This document shows positions 17,110 to 25,816 of a stretch of DNA of 64,000 nt, in pieces. Positions within the stretch are counted from its first letter, which is position 1; every line of letters starts with the position of its first letter. The stretch is from a virus. The notes under the pieces are model-generated. The model searched no databases. It worked only from the letters and a program-made list of their open reading frames with translations, and had not been told where the DNA came from. The DNA lies in IMG/VR virus record IMGVR_UViG_3300032293_000813, positions 23,000 through 86,999 of that record; one strand, given 5' to 3'. The position numbers were made by a program, and so were the translations under genes.

Positions 17110-18061
17110 ATCCTAATGGGAATCCGTTTCTAAATTCAGATGTCATTCTAGGTATAAGTACTTGATAGGTTTTAATCAACTCTTCAATCCCATCATCTAA
17201 ACTATACTTAGGTTTCCAATCTGTTTTCTCTATCTTTTCATTCGATACTATATAATCTCTCTTATCAGGGTCTTCATAGAAATCCGAATAAGTGATTGCA
17301 AAATCAGGAATATATTGTTGTATCTTCTCTAATAATTCTTGTTTACTCAAATTAGCATCACTCAATCCTACATTATATACATTATGTTTCATAGTTTCAT
17401 AGTTATGCAATCCATGATAGAATACTCTACTAACATCTTGTATATGAATGAAATTTCTTTTAAAATGTCTTTCAAACACAACAATATATTTGTCGGTTAA
17501 TGCTTTATAAACAAATTCGTTTACTAATAAATCCGTTCTCATTCTCAGAGATGAACCAAATACGGTTGCTAATCTAAAACAAACTGCAGATGTTGATTCC
17601 ATTAATAACTTCTCCGCTGCAACTTTACTCTCCCCATAAACTGATATAGGATTCAATGGTGATTCTTCTGTGCAAAACTTACCATCTTCACCAACACCAT
17701 ATCCACTATTTGTATTTGGATATAATATCATCTGTTGGTCGGAAACTACTTTTGCGATATTTTCAATCTGATTGTAGTTTATTTCCCATGCTAACTTAGG
17801 GTCTTTTGCACACGCAGGAAATCCTACGATGGCAGCCAATGGTATTACAACATCATGTGTTCCCACTAGCTTCGTTAAAAGTGCTTCGTTCCTAACATCA
17901 CCATAGATGAAGTTATATCGTTTGTTAGCGGTAAACGCCAAAGGTGATATTTGATTGAATGATAGGTTATCTAATACTGTAACTTCGTGCCCTAAACTTA
18001 AAAAGTTATCGGTAATTACAGAACCTAAGTAACCTGCTCCTCCTGTTATTAAAATTTTCAT
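17093..18061 (-). CDS. NAD-dependent nucleotide-sugar epimerase/dehydratase (extended SDR)
   Basis: A 322-residue extended SDR with a complete active-site set: GGAGYLG (7-13) for NAD binding, YGDVRN (53-58), a Thr/Ser loop at YPNTNSGYG (114-122) and catalytic YGESK (Tyr142, Lys146). The C-terminal segment VYNVGLSDANLSKQELLE is typical of UDP-glucose epimerase/dTDP-glucose dehydratase relatives. Unlike the two SDRs at 10831 and 11774 it keeps the catalytic Tyr, so it is the best candidate for an active nucleotide-sugar-modifying step. It overlaps the LamG gene upstream by 4 bases. Confidence 0.88.
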   Translation of the reverse strand: MKILITGGAGYLGSVITDNFLSLGHEVTVLDNLSFNQISPLAFTANKRYNFIYGDVRNEALLTKLVGTHDVVIPLAAIVGFPACAKDPKLAWEINYNQIENIAKVVSDQQMILYPNTNSGYGVGEDGKFCTEESPLNPISVYGESKVAAEKLLMESTSAVCFRLATVFGSSLRMRTDLLVNEFVYKALTDKYIVVFERHFKRNFIHIQDVSRVFYHGLHNYETMKHNVYNVGLSDANLSKQELLEKIQQYIPDFAITYSDFYEDPDKRDYIVSNEKIEKTDWKPKYSLDDGIEELIKTYQVLIPRMTSEFRNGFPLGYANNT

Positions 18062-18795
18062 TCTCCTTTTATTTTATCTAAAATTCTATTTTGTATATCA
18101 TTTACATTATAATCTTGATATAAGAATCCATGATTCCCATTACCACTATAATCCCAAACTTTAAATCTGTTAATCTTATCTTTTAGGAATCTATATCTTG
18201 CTAAAGTAAATCTTCTAGTTATTTCACTATTAAACAAATCCATTTCTTCCTTTGATAATGCCTTTTCCATAATAACTACATCATCTATATTACCTTTATA
18301 CCACCAACTATATTGTTTCAAATGGTCTTCGATATAATGGGGTGCTCCTGCTCCTATATAGAAAGGTGTGTTATCATAATTTATAACTTCCGTTTTAAAC
18401 TTATGTTCTCTATCGATTCCATTAACTCTAATTCTAAAAACTTTATTAGTATAATCAACACTATAGAATACTTCATTCCACTCTCTATCGAAATCATATG
18501 GGTCTGAAAAAGAAATATTCTCTTTATCCAATACACCTGTCAGCCATAATTGATTTGATATTACAAATAAATCATCTTGCTTATTTATAAAACATCCACT
18601 ATGAAGACCTGATTTTGAGAATACTGCATATACCTCATTACCCTTTTCTTCTATCTTAGGAGTTCTAAACTTAGCATAGGCCGTAAAATCATGCTGAAAG
18701 AATGTTTTAAAGTTTGGTTTCTTAGATGTATTGAAAGATGAATTCTCCCATACTTTATAACTCAAATCTTTATCAAAATTTACATATTGTGTCAT
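18058..18795 (-). CDS. Stand-alone LamG/concanavalin-A-like lectin protein (second pair)
   Basis: A 245-residue protein that is essentially one LamG (Laminin_G_3-type) beta-sandwich. It has FTAYAKFRTPKI near the start, a long strand region, and the family signature YKGNIDDVVIMEKALSKEEM (about 166-185). A terminal DYSGNGNHGFLYQDYNV follows (about 218-234). There is no signal peptide or membrane segment. LamG modules usually bind glycans or proteins. It follows a radical-SAM gene with a 1-base overlap, repeating the arrangement of 20838-22232/20173-20841. A paired function with the radical-SAM enzyme, such as substrate presentation, is inferred. Confidence 0.7.
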   Translation of the reverse strand: MTQYVNFDKDLSYKVWENSSFNTSKKPNFKTFFQHDFTAYAKFRTPKIEEKGNEVYAVFSKSGLHSGCFINKQDDLFVISNQLWLTGVLDKENISFSDPYDFDREWNEVFYSVDYTNKVFRIRVNGIDREHKFKTEVINYDNTPFYIGAGAPHYIEDHLKQYSWWYKGNIDDVVIMEKALSKEEMDLFNSEITRRFTLARYRFLKDKINRFKVWDYSGNGNHGFLYQDYNVNDIQNRILDKIKGE

Positions 18796-20180
18796 TATCT
18801 AAGGTTTTTACATAAGTTCCAAAATTCTTCTAACTCTGGAAATGTTTTTAAGAAATCAGTTCCTCTTCTTCTATCATGCTCAGTAAAGAACCTAAAAAAA
18901 TCTTTTCTATCTCTTTTTAATGAGTGTTCTTCTTTCGGTGCAGTTACTACATCATATATTCTTCTTAATTTATGAATCTCCACATCGGTATATCCTATTG
19001 GATTTTGCGTTCCTAATGTTTCATAGAAATCCATTAATTGCGCTTGCTCATAAACTTCTTTGTGCCAATCATCTGTTATAATGTTTGCCGCCTGATGGTT
19101 TGGATGTCTTAAATAAGAACTATCCAATCCAATTGGGTAGAACCAATATCTATCTGTGTTGGTAAATTGTTGTTTCAATTTATACACATCTTCTATTAAT
19201 CCTTTATATGAAGGAATACTCAATACATTATAAGTTCCCATAATAGAAATAGTAAGTTTAGGAATCTCTTCCAATAACTCTGCGCATCTATCATACCATT
19301 GGTTATAATCAAACCCATTTCTAATATATTCCGATTGCTTACCTTTACCATCGCAAGATGTAAATAAGACAAACTCTCTAACCAATCCTTCTCCACTAAT
19401 TCTTTTAATCTTCTCCTTTGCCATTTGATATAACTTATCAGGTGCACCTAAGTTAGAATTGATTGCCAACTTTAACTTTGGATTAGGATTATCGATTACA
19501 TAATCAAATACCTTAAAGGTATCTTTGTGTAAAAGGGGTTCACCACCGGTAATTCTAAAGTTTAGAAGGTCTTTATATAAATCAGGCCACCACTTCCAAA
19601 ATGCTTCCACATAAGGATTATGTTCAGTTTGCTTAAATGGTTGCTTACCATCTCTGATTAATTGGTCTAAACTATTATGTCGGGTCGAAGTTGGATACGC
19701 ACCAAATTGTTCAATCTCATCCCACCATTGTGTAGAGAATTGTGGATAACAATATGAACATTTAAAGTTACATACATTTGAGAACGATACTTCAACGTAT
19801 GAAGGGTTTACATCCTCTAAGTAAGAACTATTTTTAATCTCTTCATAATAAGGTAATGCCCACTCTTCCGCAGATTTAAAAGTTCTATCTGAAAACTCAT
19901 TTGAGCTATCTTCAACTTTCCAACAATAATCGCATTCATTTGGTTTGATACCTTGCAACATTTCTCTTCTCAATTCCTTTTTGTATTTGGTATTGTGAAG
20001 TGCGGATGGGTTACCTTCCAATTCTTCAGGTACAATTTTATGTAATCCAGGATGGTGGCAAGAGTGATTCTGCCCTATATGTAAATGTAGGGTAACTTGT
20101 TTCCACTTAGCTAAACAAAATCCTTGTCCAACTGAATTTAGTTTTTTCCTTATTTCGGAATATCTCTCTATATTATCCAT
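18795..20180 (-). CDS. Radical SAM protein, twitch-type (second copy)
   Basis: A 461-residue radical-SAM enzyme. The [4Fe-4S] motif CNFKCSYC places Cys at 137, 141 and 144; the SAM-contacting GGEP is at 212-215. An N-terminal extension contains conserved Cys at 22 and 41 plus a CDYC pair (83, 86), suggesting an auxiliary metal or cluster site. The C-terminus resembles twitch-domain radical-SAM proteins found in other phages. It is closely paralogous to the protein at 20838-22232; many blocks are identical. These enzymes generate a 5'-deoxyadenosyl radical to modify peptides, sugars or cofactors. Here a glycan or LamG-associated substrate is plausible but unproven. Confidence 0.85.
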   Translation of the reverse strand: MDNIERYSEIRKKLNSVGQGFCLAKWKQVTLHLHIGQNHSCHHPGLHKIVPEELEGNPSALHNTKYKKELRREMLQGIKPNECDYCWKVEDSSNEFSDRTFKSAEEWALPYYEEIKNSSYLEDVNPSYVEVSFSNVCNFKCSYCYPQFSTQWWDEIEQFGAYPTSTRHNSLDQLIRDGKQPFKQTEHNPYVEAFWKWWPDLYKDLLNFRITGGEPLLHKDTFKVFDYVIDNPNPKLKLAINSNLGAPDKLYQMAKEKIKRISGEGLVREFVLFTSCDGKGKQSEYIRNGFDYNQWYDRCAELLEEIPKLTISIMGTYNVLSIPSYKGLIEDVYKLKQQFTNTDRYWFYPIGLDSSYLRHPNHQAANIITDDWHKEVYEQAQLMDFYETLGTQNPIGYTDVEIHKLRRIYDVVTAPKEEHSLKRDRKDFFRFFTEHDRRRGTDFLKTFPELEEFWNLCKNLR

Positions 20181-20841
20181 ATTTATTCGGTCTGGCTTTC
20201 GAAACGAAATCCATTATTTTATCGTGTTTAAATTTAACAGGCTCAGATATTAACCCATGATTACCATTTCCACTATTATCAAATATCTTAAAATTAGTTT
20301 TAGTATCCATATCCAACGAGGTATAAATTCCTTCTTCTTCTAATACAACATCTCTCTTTAAATTAAAAGATATTTCATGTGGTTCTAATGGTCTATCGTA
20401 TATAACTAATCTACTCAATTCACCTTCCAATAAATTTTCATCGGTTGTTTTCTCATGAATATTATCAGCTAAAAAAGTAAAGTAATTATTCTCATCTACT
20501 ACTTTTGGATAGTCAGGTTTGAAATCAAAACTAACTACTTTATTTCCATTAAAATAAGTAAATTTATGTCTCTTATAATCAATGTTAATAAAGAAATCAA
20601 ATTCGTTTCCAATATCATCTACTATATAAGAATGATATGTTCCCAAATCTTGAAACTGAAAGTGTAATTTATCTTCCGAAATAATAAGTGTTTCAGTTGA
20701 TAGATTTCTTCTATATAAGTAACCTACTTTCTTTGTGCAATTATGTGAACCAGTAAATCTAATAGAATACCCTGCAACTAAGTCTGTAAACTTTTTTGTG
20801 TTGGTTTTATTATTGGATTCATTTTGTATTGTGAATATCAT
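20173..20841 (-). CDS. Stand-alone LamG-like lectin protein (first pair)
   Basis: A 222-residue protein with a LamG-like fold signature. LVAGYSIRFTGS comes near the N-terminus, the strand-turn block LEGELSRLVIYDRPLEPHEI lies at about 141-160, and FDNSGNGNHGLISEPV is near the end. It is more divergent than the one at 18058-18795 but shares the same end motif. It overlaps the upstream radical-SAM gene by 4 bases and the downstream radical-SAM gene by 8, forming the middle of a radical-SAM, LamG, radical-SAM, LamG series. No export signal is seen. Confidence 0.6.
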   Translation of the reverse strand: MIFTIQNESNNKTNTKKFTDLVAGYSIRFTGSHNCTKKVGYLYRRNLSTETLIISEDKLHFQFQDLGTYHSYIVDDIGNEFDFFINIDYKRHKFTYFNGNKVVSFDFKPDYPKVVDENNYFTFLADNIHEKTTDENLLEGELSRLVIYDRPLEPHEISFNLKRDVVLEEEGIYTSLDMDTKTNFKIFDNSGNGNHGLISEPVKFKHDKIMDFVSKARPNKYG

Positions 20842-22232
20842 AGTTTTCCTTTTCTACATTTTTTATAAAGTTCATCGAATTCAGGGAATGTTTCTAAGAA
20901 ATTAGTTCCCCTTCTCATATCATGATGTCTTACAAAGATAAAGAAATCTTTTCTATTTTTCAAGAAAGTTGAATCATCATCGTGGTTTTTCATCCATTCT
21001 GCAATTCTCTTTACTTTAGTAATTTCAATATCTGTAAATCCATAACCATCTTCCCCTACTCTTACTTGCTCATAAAAATCCATAAGTTGAGCCTGTGAGT
21101 TTACTTCCTCTATCCATTCCTTATCTAATATCTTAACACTTTGATGCGGAGGCCATCTAAGATACGAACTATCTAATAATACCGAACTACCATAGTATCT
21201 ACTAGAACTATGATATTTCTTTTTCAATTCATATACATCTCTAATCAATCCTTTATAAGATGGAACTGATAAAGCATTATATGTACTCATTATGATAATA
21301 GTAAGTTTAGGATTTTCTGTTAATAAAATGTTTATTCTTTCGATAAACAAATCATAATTAAACCCATGTCTTATATAGTTTGCCTGCTCACCATGCGCAT
21401 CACAAGATGTGAATAGAATAAACTCATTAACTCTTTCTTCATCCATTAACTTTTTAATCTTCTCTCTGAACTCATTGAATATCTTTTCAGGAGCATTTAA
21501 GTTAGTGTTAATAGAAAGATTCAATGCCTTATTAGGATTAGGTTCACTATTGATGAAATCTAATACATCAAATGTATCCTTTGCCAAAAGAGGTTCTCCT
21601 CCTGTGATTCTGAATGTATGTAAATCCTTATACAAATCCGGCCACCATTTCCAAAACGCATCAACGTATGGATTCTTTTTATTATGAGGTATCGGCATCT
21701 GGTCAGTACTCTTCAAATAATCTAAGTTATTAAAATTAGTTGAAGTAGGGTATGAACCATGTTGTTGAATTTCGTCCATCCATTGAGATGAAAACGCAGG
21801 CCCACAATATGAACATTTAAAGTTACATACATTTGAGAACGATACTTCCACATATTTTGGGTTAATATCTTTTTCACCTTTTGTTTTCAATACCTCATCG
21901 AAATATTGCATCGACCAGGGTTCGGTAGATTTATATACTCTATCAGAAAACTCATTTGAATTATCCTCTATGTTCCAACAATAATCACACTCTTTAGGTC
22001 TTAATCCTTCCATCATTTCTCTTCTTCTATTCTTCTTATAGTTTGTATTGTGAAGAGCAGATGGATTCTGTGCCACCTCTAATTCAGAAATCTTATGTGT
22101 TACGGGGTGATGACACGAATGGTTATGACCCGTTTGCAGTTGAAGTGTAACCTGAGTCCACTTAGCTAAACAAAACCCTTTTCCAACTTTGTCTAACTTC
22201 TCTTTTGTTTTTTCGAAATGTTCGTTTAGCAT
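20838..22232 (-). CDS. Radical SAM protein, twitch-type (first copy)
   Basis: A 464-residue paralogue of 18795-20180. CNFKCSYC gives Cys136, 140 and 143; the GGEP segment follows at about 212. The N-terminal Cys pattern is the same: Cys21, Cys40 and CDYC (82, 85). Conserved blocks such as FCLAKW, NPSALHNT, ECDYCW and YVEVSFSNV are shared between both copies. It is followed by a LamG gene with a 4-base overlap. Both copies are intact, so the duplication has been kept under selection for function. The substrate is unknown. Confidence 0.85.
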   Translation of the reverse strand: MLNEHFEKTKEKLDKVGKGFCLAKWTQVTLQLQTGHNHSCHHPVTHKISELEVAQNPSALHNTNYKKNRRREMMEGLRPKECDYCWNIEDNSNEFSDRVYKSTEPWSMQYFDEVLKTKGEKDINPKYVEVSFSNVCNFKCSYCGPAFSSQWMDEIQQHGSYPTSTNFNNLDYLKSTDQMPIPHNKKNPYVDAFWKWWPDLYKDLHTFRITGGEPLLAKDTFDVLDFINSEPNPNKALNLSINTNLNAPEKIFNEFREKIKKLMDEERVNEFILFTSCDAHGEQANYIRHGFNYDLFIERINILLTENPKLTIIIMSTYNALSVPSYKGLIRDVYELKKKYHSSSRYYGSSVLLDSSYLRWPPHQSVKILDKEWIEEVNSQAQLMDFYEQVRVGEDGYGFTDIEITKVKRIAEWMKNHDDDSTFLKNRKDFFIFVRHHDMRRGTNFLETFPEFDELYKKCRKGKL

Positions 22233-23668
22233 TTACAATTTATTAATACTGAATTATTACCAATGTCTTCTATATTCAATAGTTCGTATTTCAAACTATT
22301 CATCCCATCATTCTGCCAATTATATTTTCCCTGCTGCATCTCTAACACATATCTCTTCTCATTTCTTGCAGTTGTTGCCCCTTTCTTCCATTTACCATTT
22401 ACCAATCCTTCGGTTTCATGTGGTAAACATTCAAACTTACCATTTCTTCTATAAGGTATAACGGTTGATGGTATCTCCATTTTCTCTTTGGTAAATGTAA
22501 CATTATGCATTTTACCATGATTACCATTTCCCGTTTTATCTTCAACCATCTCATCGATGAAAGAATCAAAATCATAATGAAGTTGTAAACCATCTTCTTC
22601 TAAATGAAATGGAATATCTGCTACCTCACCATCCGTCATACATCTATCATACATTCTAACTTCAGCAATTTCTCCCTTAAAAAACTTGTTCGGTTGATTT
22701 TGATTTATAGAAGGAGATGTTCCCATATAAAATCCTTCCGTTCCATATCTCTTTAAATCACCACTATATTCCATTGGAGAAGTTACACCTGTTCCAAATC
22801 TAGCATCTGTTTCTCTTCCGTTTAAATAGAAGTGAATCTTTTTATTATAAGCATCCACTTTCAAAGTTACCCATGTCCATAAATTCTCATATCGCTTCAT
22901 CCACATATATTGCATCTCCTTCTCACTATTCCATAACATCGAAGTAAATGCTCTACTATTGTTATATGATAATCCCCAATCATATCCTGGTCTTCTTAAG
23001 ATAGGATATTCCCAAAATCTTCTATTCTCATCTCCGATTAAGTAGATAGGAATCTTTTCTTCTTGTTGGTGTGCCTTTACTAATACTGAAATAGTATGAG
23101 AACGATTACACATAAATCGGATAGAACGAGATTGTGCGGTTTCTATATAGGATTTTATTCCATCAAAATTAGCCACACTAAATTCATTCTGTGGTTTGAT
23201 ATATGTTTGGTCTGCCATCCCATTTAATGCACATCTCCAAAACAAATCATCATCTTCCATACCCCAATCCCAATAATCATTTGAGTAACCATTGGTTTTG
23301 TAAACTTGTTCTTTTGTAAACAATACAGCGCCCCCAAAATACTCCTCATATTTGAGGTTATAATCTGTTTGAGATATTCTTACCGCCAAATGTTTTGGGT
23401 TCTCAGGATTGTAACTATAATCACACGAATCATCTTCTGGTATCATATCAATATCATGCCATACGATATAATCACATCCATCCTTAAATGCCACATCCGC
23501 TGCAATGTTTTTCATCTTACCTCTGTTAAAAAGTAAGTTATCACATTGGTGTGCAAAATATATTTTATGCTCAATACCTCTCTCTTCCAAAAATTTGTGA
23601 ACTCTCGGTGAGAACTGAGCTAAATGTTCTTCTCTGTTTCTATATGGTACACATACCCCTAACTTCAT
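22226..23668 (-). CDS. GT7 (beta-1,4-galactosyltransferase-like) with LamG domain inserted
   Basis: A 480-residue protein. Residues 1-162 match the N-terminal part of the GT7 catalytic domain: VPYRNREEHL, FNRGKMKNI, the metal-binding HDID (71-74), EYFGGAVLFTK and WDWGMEDDD (133-141). Residues about 163-400 are a LamG domain, with FFKGEIAEVRMYDRCMTDGE and TGNGNHGKMHN. Residues 405-480 look like the missing C-terminal part of GT7: GKFECLPH (His417, equivalent to the metal-binding His of bovine B4GALT1) and DGMNSLKYELLNIEDI (454-469). The lectin domain is therefore nested inside the enzyme. No membrane anchor is seen. It probably transfers galactose or a related sugar within the host cell. Confidence 0.8.
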   Translation of the reverse strand: MKLGVCVPYRNREEHLAQFSPRVHKFLEERGIEHKIYFAHQCDNLLFNRGKMKNIAADVAFKDGCDYIVWHDIDMIPEDDSCDYSYNPENPKHLAVRISQTDYNLKYEEYFGGAVLFTKEQVYKTNGYSNDYWDWGMEDDDLFWRCALNGMADQTYIKPQNEFSVANFDGIKSYIETAQSRSIRFMCNRSHTISVLVKAHQQEEKIPIYLIGDENRRFWEYPILRRPGYDWGLSYNNSRAFTSMLWNSEKEMQYMWMKRYENLWTWVTLKVDAYNKKIHFYLNGRETDARFGTGVTSPMEYSGDLKRYGTEGFYMGTSPSINQNQPNKFFKGEIAEVRMYDRCMTDGEVADIPFHLEEDGLQLHYDFDSFIDEMVEDKTGNGNHGKMHNVTFTKEKMEIPSTVIPYRRNGKFECLPHETEGLVNGKWKKGATTARNEKRYVLEMQQGKYNWQNDGMNSLKYELLNIEDIGNNSVLINCKC

Positions 23669-25101
23669 AACTCTACTGAAATCATTTTAGCCTTTTCAGA
23701 TAATTCTTTTTCTTCTACCTTTTTATATCTTAATGTATTCAATCCTTCAATCGAATAGAATAACACATCGTCTTTAATTGAATTGAATCTTAACTGATTC
23801 TTTCTAGTCTCTTCCCAAACCCATCTATTTCCTTCTACACTATTAGATGAATGTTTAAGTGTTTTGAACTTACAATCCTTTTTAGTTGGAATCGTAACCT
23901 CTACCATAAACTTACTATTCATCAATGTGTTAGCCTGGCAATTGATAATCTCAGCATCAAAGTTGTTACCGGATATATCAATCAATTTATCCTTTCTATA
24001 ATGTCTGAAATCGTAATATGTTTTTAAACTCTTAGATGATTTATATTTACCAAAATTATTCAATAGGGATTTCTTAGCTGAATCTTTATATATTTGATTG
24101 ATTTCAGGCAAACTTAATGCCTTATCAAATACCGCAAACTCAGAAATCAATCCTTTGAAATAATAATTCTCATAATTCTTAGATGGATTGGCAACTCCTA
24201 AATAGAAATCGGTTACATTGTAATCATACATATCTTCTATAAATTCCTCACCTATTAATTTACCATTGATAAACAACTCAATACTTTTACTACGATAGTT
24301 TCGTTTGATAACTGCGTGTACCCACATATCAGGACTAATATCAGATGTTATACTTCTACTCTTTTCTTCTTTATCCCATATATCCAATTTGTATCTATTG
24401 AAACTATTATAGGATAGAGAGAAGTTAAAACCAGGAATAGAGAATATTGTGTATTCATCGTATTCTCTGTTTGAGTTATTAACTAAATCCTCTGCTTTAA
24501 ATTTAATAGAGATACTGAAATCATCATTAAGTATCTTTTTAAATTGAGGAAATGGAATACTAACAAATGAATCAATTCCGTTAAAGTAGAAATAATTCAA
24601 TACAAAGTTTTCATCCTCTATACCAAATACTTTTTTATCCAATGTAAGATTACAACTCTCACATCTTTTTAAAAGGTCATCATCCTCAAAACCCCAACCC
24701 CAATATTCGTTAGAGTAACCATTAATAATTTTGAAATCTAATTTACTCAATATAGTAACTCCACCAAAATAGTTATAGAAACTTTCTTCGCCATTAAGAG
24801 TGTTAGCTAAGTGAGTTGGTACATCACAATACGAATAATCCGCATCGATAGGTAACATATCCACATCATGAAAACAATAGTAATCAAAATCAGGTCCACT
24901 TTCTTTATAACCTACATTCAACAACTTACCTCTATTAAAAGGTTTATCATCTTTTTGTTCAATGACAAAAACCTTGTAATCAACTTTAGTTCCTAAATAT
25001 TCTTCAATATATGGAATAAAGATGTTAAGGTGAGATTCCCTATTTCTGTAAGGAACTATTATTGCTAATTTCTTAGTTGTTGTTTTACTGCGGTCTTTCA
25101 T
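23665..25101 (-). CDS. GT7 (beta-1,4-galactosyltransferase-like) with LamG domain inserted
   Basis: A 478-residue paralogue of the next gene. The GT7 front half shows VPYRNRESHL, FNRGKLLNVGY, FHDVDMLP (DVD at 79-81), YFGGVTILSK and WGWGFEDDD (134-142), the best match to the canonical WGWGxEDDD. A LamG domain spans about 165-400 (YYFKGLISEFAVFDKALSLPE, then DISGNN). The GT7 rear half is CKFKTLKH (His417) and IEGLNTLRYKKVEE (451-464). The Met that precedes the metal-binding His in animal enzymes (M-x-x-H) is Thr here. It overlaps its neighbours by 4 and 17 bases. Transfer of a sugar onto GlcNAc-like acceptors is the family reaction; specificity here is unknown. Confidence 0.82.
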   Translation of the reverse strand: MKDRSKTTTKKLAIIVPYRNRESHLNIFIPYIEEYLGTKVDYKVFVIEQKDDKPFNRGKLLNVGYKESGPDFDYYCFHDVDMLPIDADYSYCDVPTHLANTLNGEESFYNYFGGVTILSKLDFKIINGYSNEYWGWGFEDDDLLKRCESCNLTLDKKVFGIEDENFVLNYFYFNGIDSFVSIPFPQFKKILNDDFSISIKFKAEDLVNNSNREYDEYTIFSIPGFNFSLSYNSFNRYKLDIWDKEEKSRSITSDISPDMWVHAVIKRNYRSKSIELFINGKLIGEEFIEDMYDYNVTDFYLGVANPSKNYENYYFKGLISEFAVFDKALSLPEINQIYKDSAKKSLLNNFGKYKSSKSLKTYYDFRHYRKDKLIDISGNNFDAEIINCQANTLMNSKFMVEVTIPTKKDCKFKTLKHSSNSVEGNRWVWEETRKNQLRFNSIKDDVLFYSIEGLNTLRYKKVEEKELSEKAKMISVEL

Positions 25102-25318
25102 CGTTAGGTCTTTCTGAATCTCTCATTGGTCGAGATACACTTCCTAAGTTTTTAGCTTTTAAAATAGTGTGAAATTCATGTAAGTACCATTCAACTCTTG
25201 TTCCCCAAGCTGATTTATCGATTTCAAACATCCAATCATTTAAATCTCTGAAAGATGAAGCAATATCTTCTAATGCTCTTACCTTTCTCTCTTCTAAGTT
25301 TTTTTCGTCTACTGCCAT
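25085..25318 (-). CDS. Small helical protein (tandem twin 1)
   Basis: A 77-residue protein of unknown function, paralogous to the neighbour at 25333-25566. Shared features are an EERKVRALEDIA-like helix, a DWM-E-D motif (DWMFEID), a RVEWYLHEFHTILKAK helix and an Arg/Pro-rich tail ending ERPQ. It is highly charged and probably all-helical, with no signal or membrane segment. It may be a small scaffold or regulator. Only 14 bases separate it from its twin, and its 3' end overlaps the GT7 gene by 17 bases. Confidence 0.65.
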   Translation of the reverse strand: MAVDEKNLEERKVRALEDIASSFRDLNDWMFEIDKSAWGTRVEWYLHEFHTILKAKNLGSVSRPMRDSERPNDERPQ

Positions 25319-25332
25319 AACTTAATGTTTAA

Positions 25333-25566
25333 TTATTGAGGTCTTTCAGTTCCCTTTTCAGGTCTTCCTGTGTTACCAATAGTTTTCGCTTTTGCAATCA
25401 TATAGAATTCGTTTAAATACCATTCTAATCTTTCCGACCATCCTTTGGTATCTAACTCATACATCCAATCTTGAATGTTTTCCAATGAACCTGCAATCTT
25501 TTCAAAAGCCTTAACAGCTCTTTCTTCGATGTTATCGGTTTGTTCTGGTTTTTTAGATGTTGCCAT
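25333..25566 (-). CDS. Small helical protein (tandem twin 2)
   Basis: A 77-residue protein of the same length and layout as 25085-25318: EERAVKAFEKIA helix, DWMYELD, RLEWYLNEFYMIAKAK helix and a tail ending ERPQ. It is clearly a tandem duplicate. Aromatic and acidic positions are conserved, suggesting a maintained fold. Function is unknown. It lies one base after the stop of the 82-residue gene. Confidence 0.65.
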   Translation of the reverse strand: MATSKKPEQTDNIEERAVKAFEKIAGSLENIQDWMYELDTKGWSERLEWYLNEFYMIAKAKTIGNTGRPEKGTERPQ

Positions 25567-25567
25567 T

Positions 25568-25816
25568 TTATTTATTTTTTAATTTATTTTCTGTTTTGTG
25601 TTGAAAGAATCCTGTTGGAAATGGAGTAGCCTGCCTCGATGAATAATATTCTCTTAATAATTCTAATGCAGAGAATATTATCGGTTGTACATATGAGAAG
25701 GTTTGAAGTGTTTTATTCTTTTCAAAAACTTCTAATGCTTCCGCTACTCTTTCCGCTTTACTAACAAATTCTTCGTTGTTAATAAGTTTTTTTACTATAG
25801 AACTATCTTTATCCAT
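25568..25816 (-). CDS. Small hypothetical protein
   Basis: An 82-residue, probably helical protein (KKLINNEEFVSKAERVAEALEVFEKNKTL, broken here as two helices) with no recognised family. It overlaps the upstream GT7-LamG gene by 22 bases and directly precedes the twin 77-residue genes. Three small genes thus sit between GT7 copies. The coding call rests on the tight packing and ATG start. Confidence 0.5.
   Translation of the reverse strand: MDKDSSIVKKLINNEEFVSKAERVAEALEVFEKNKTLQTFSYVQPIIFSALELLREYYSSRQATPFPTGFFQHKTENKLKNK

Noticed and set aside
19220-19447. Minus-strand 75-codon frame inside the radical-SAM gene
   Set aside because: It is an out-of-frame shadow of 18795-20180, which has intact cluster motifs.
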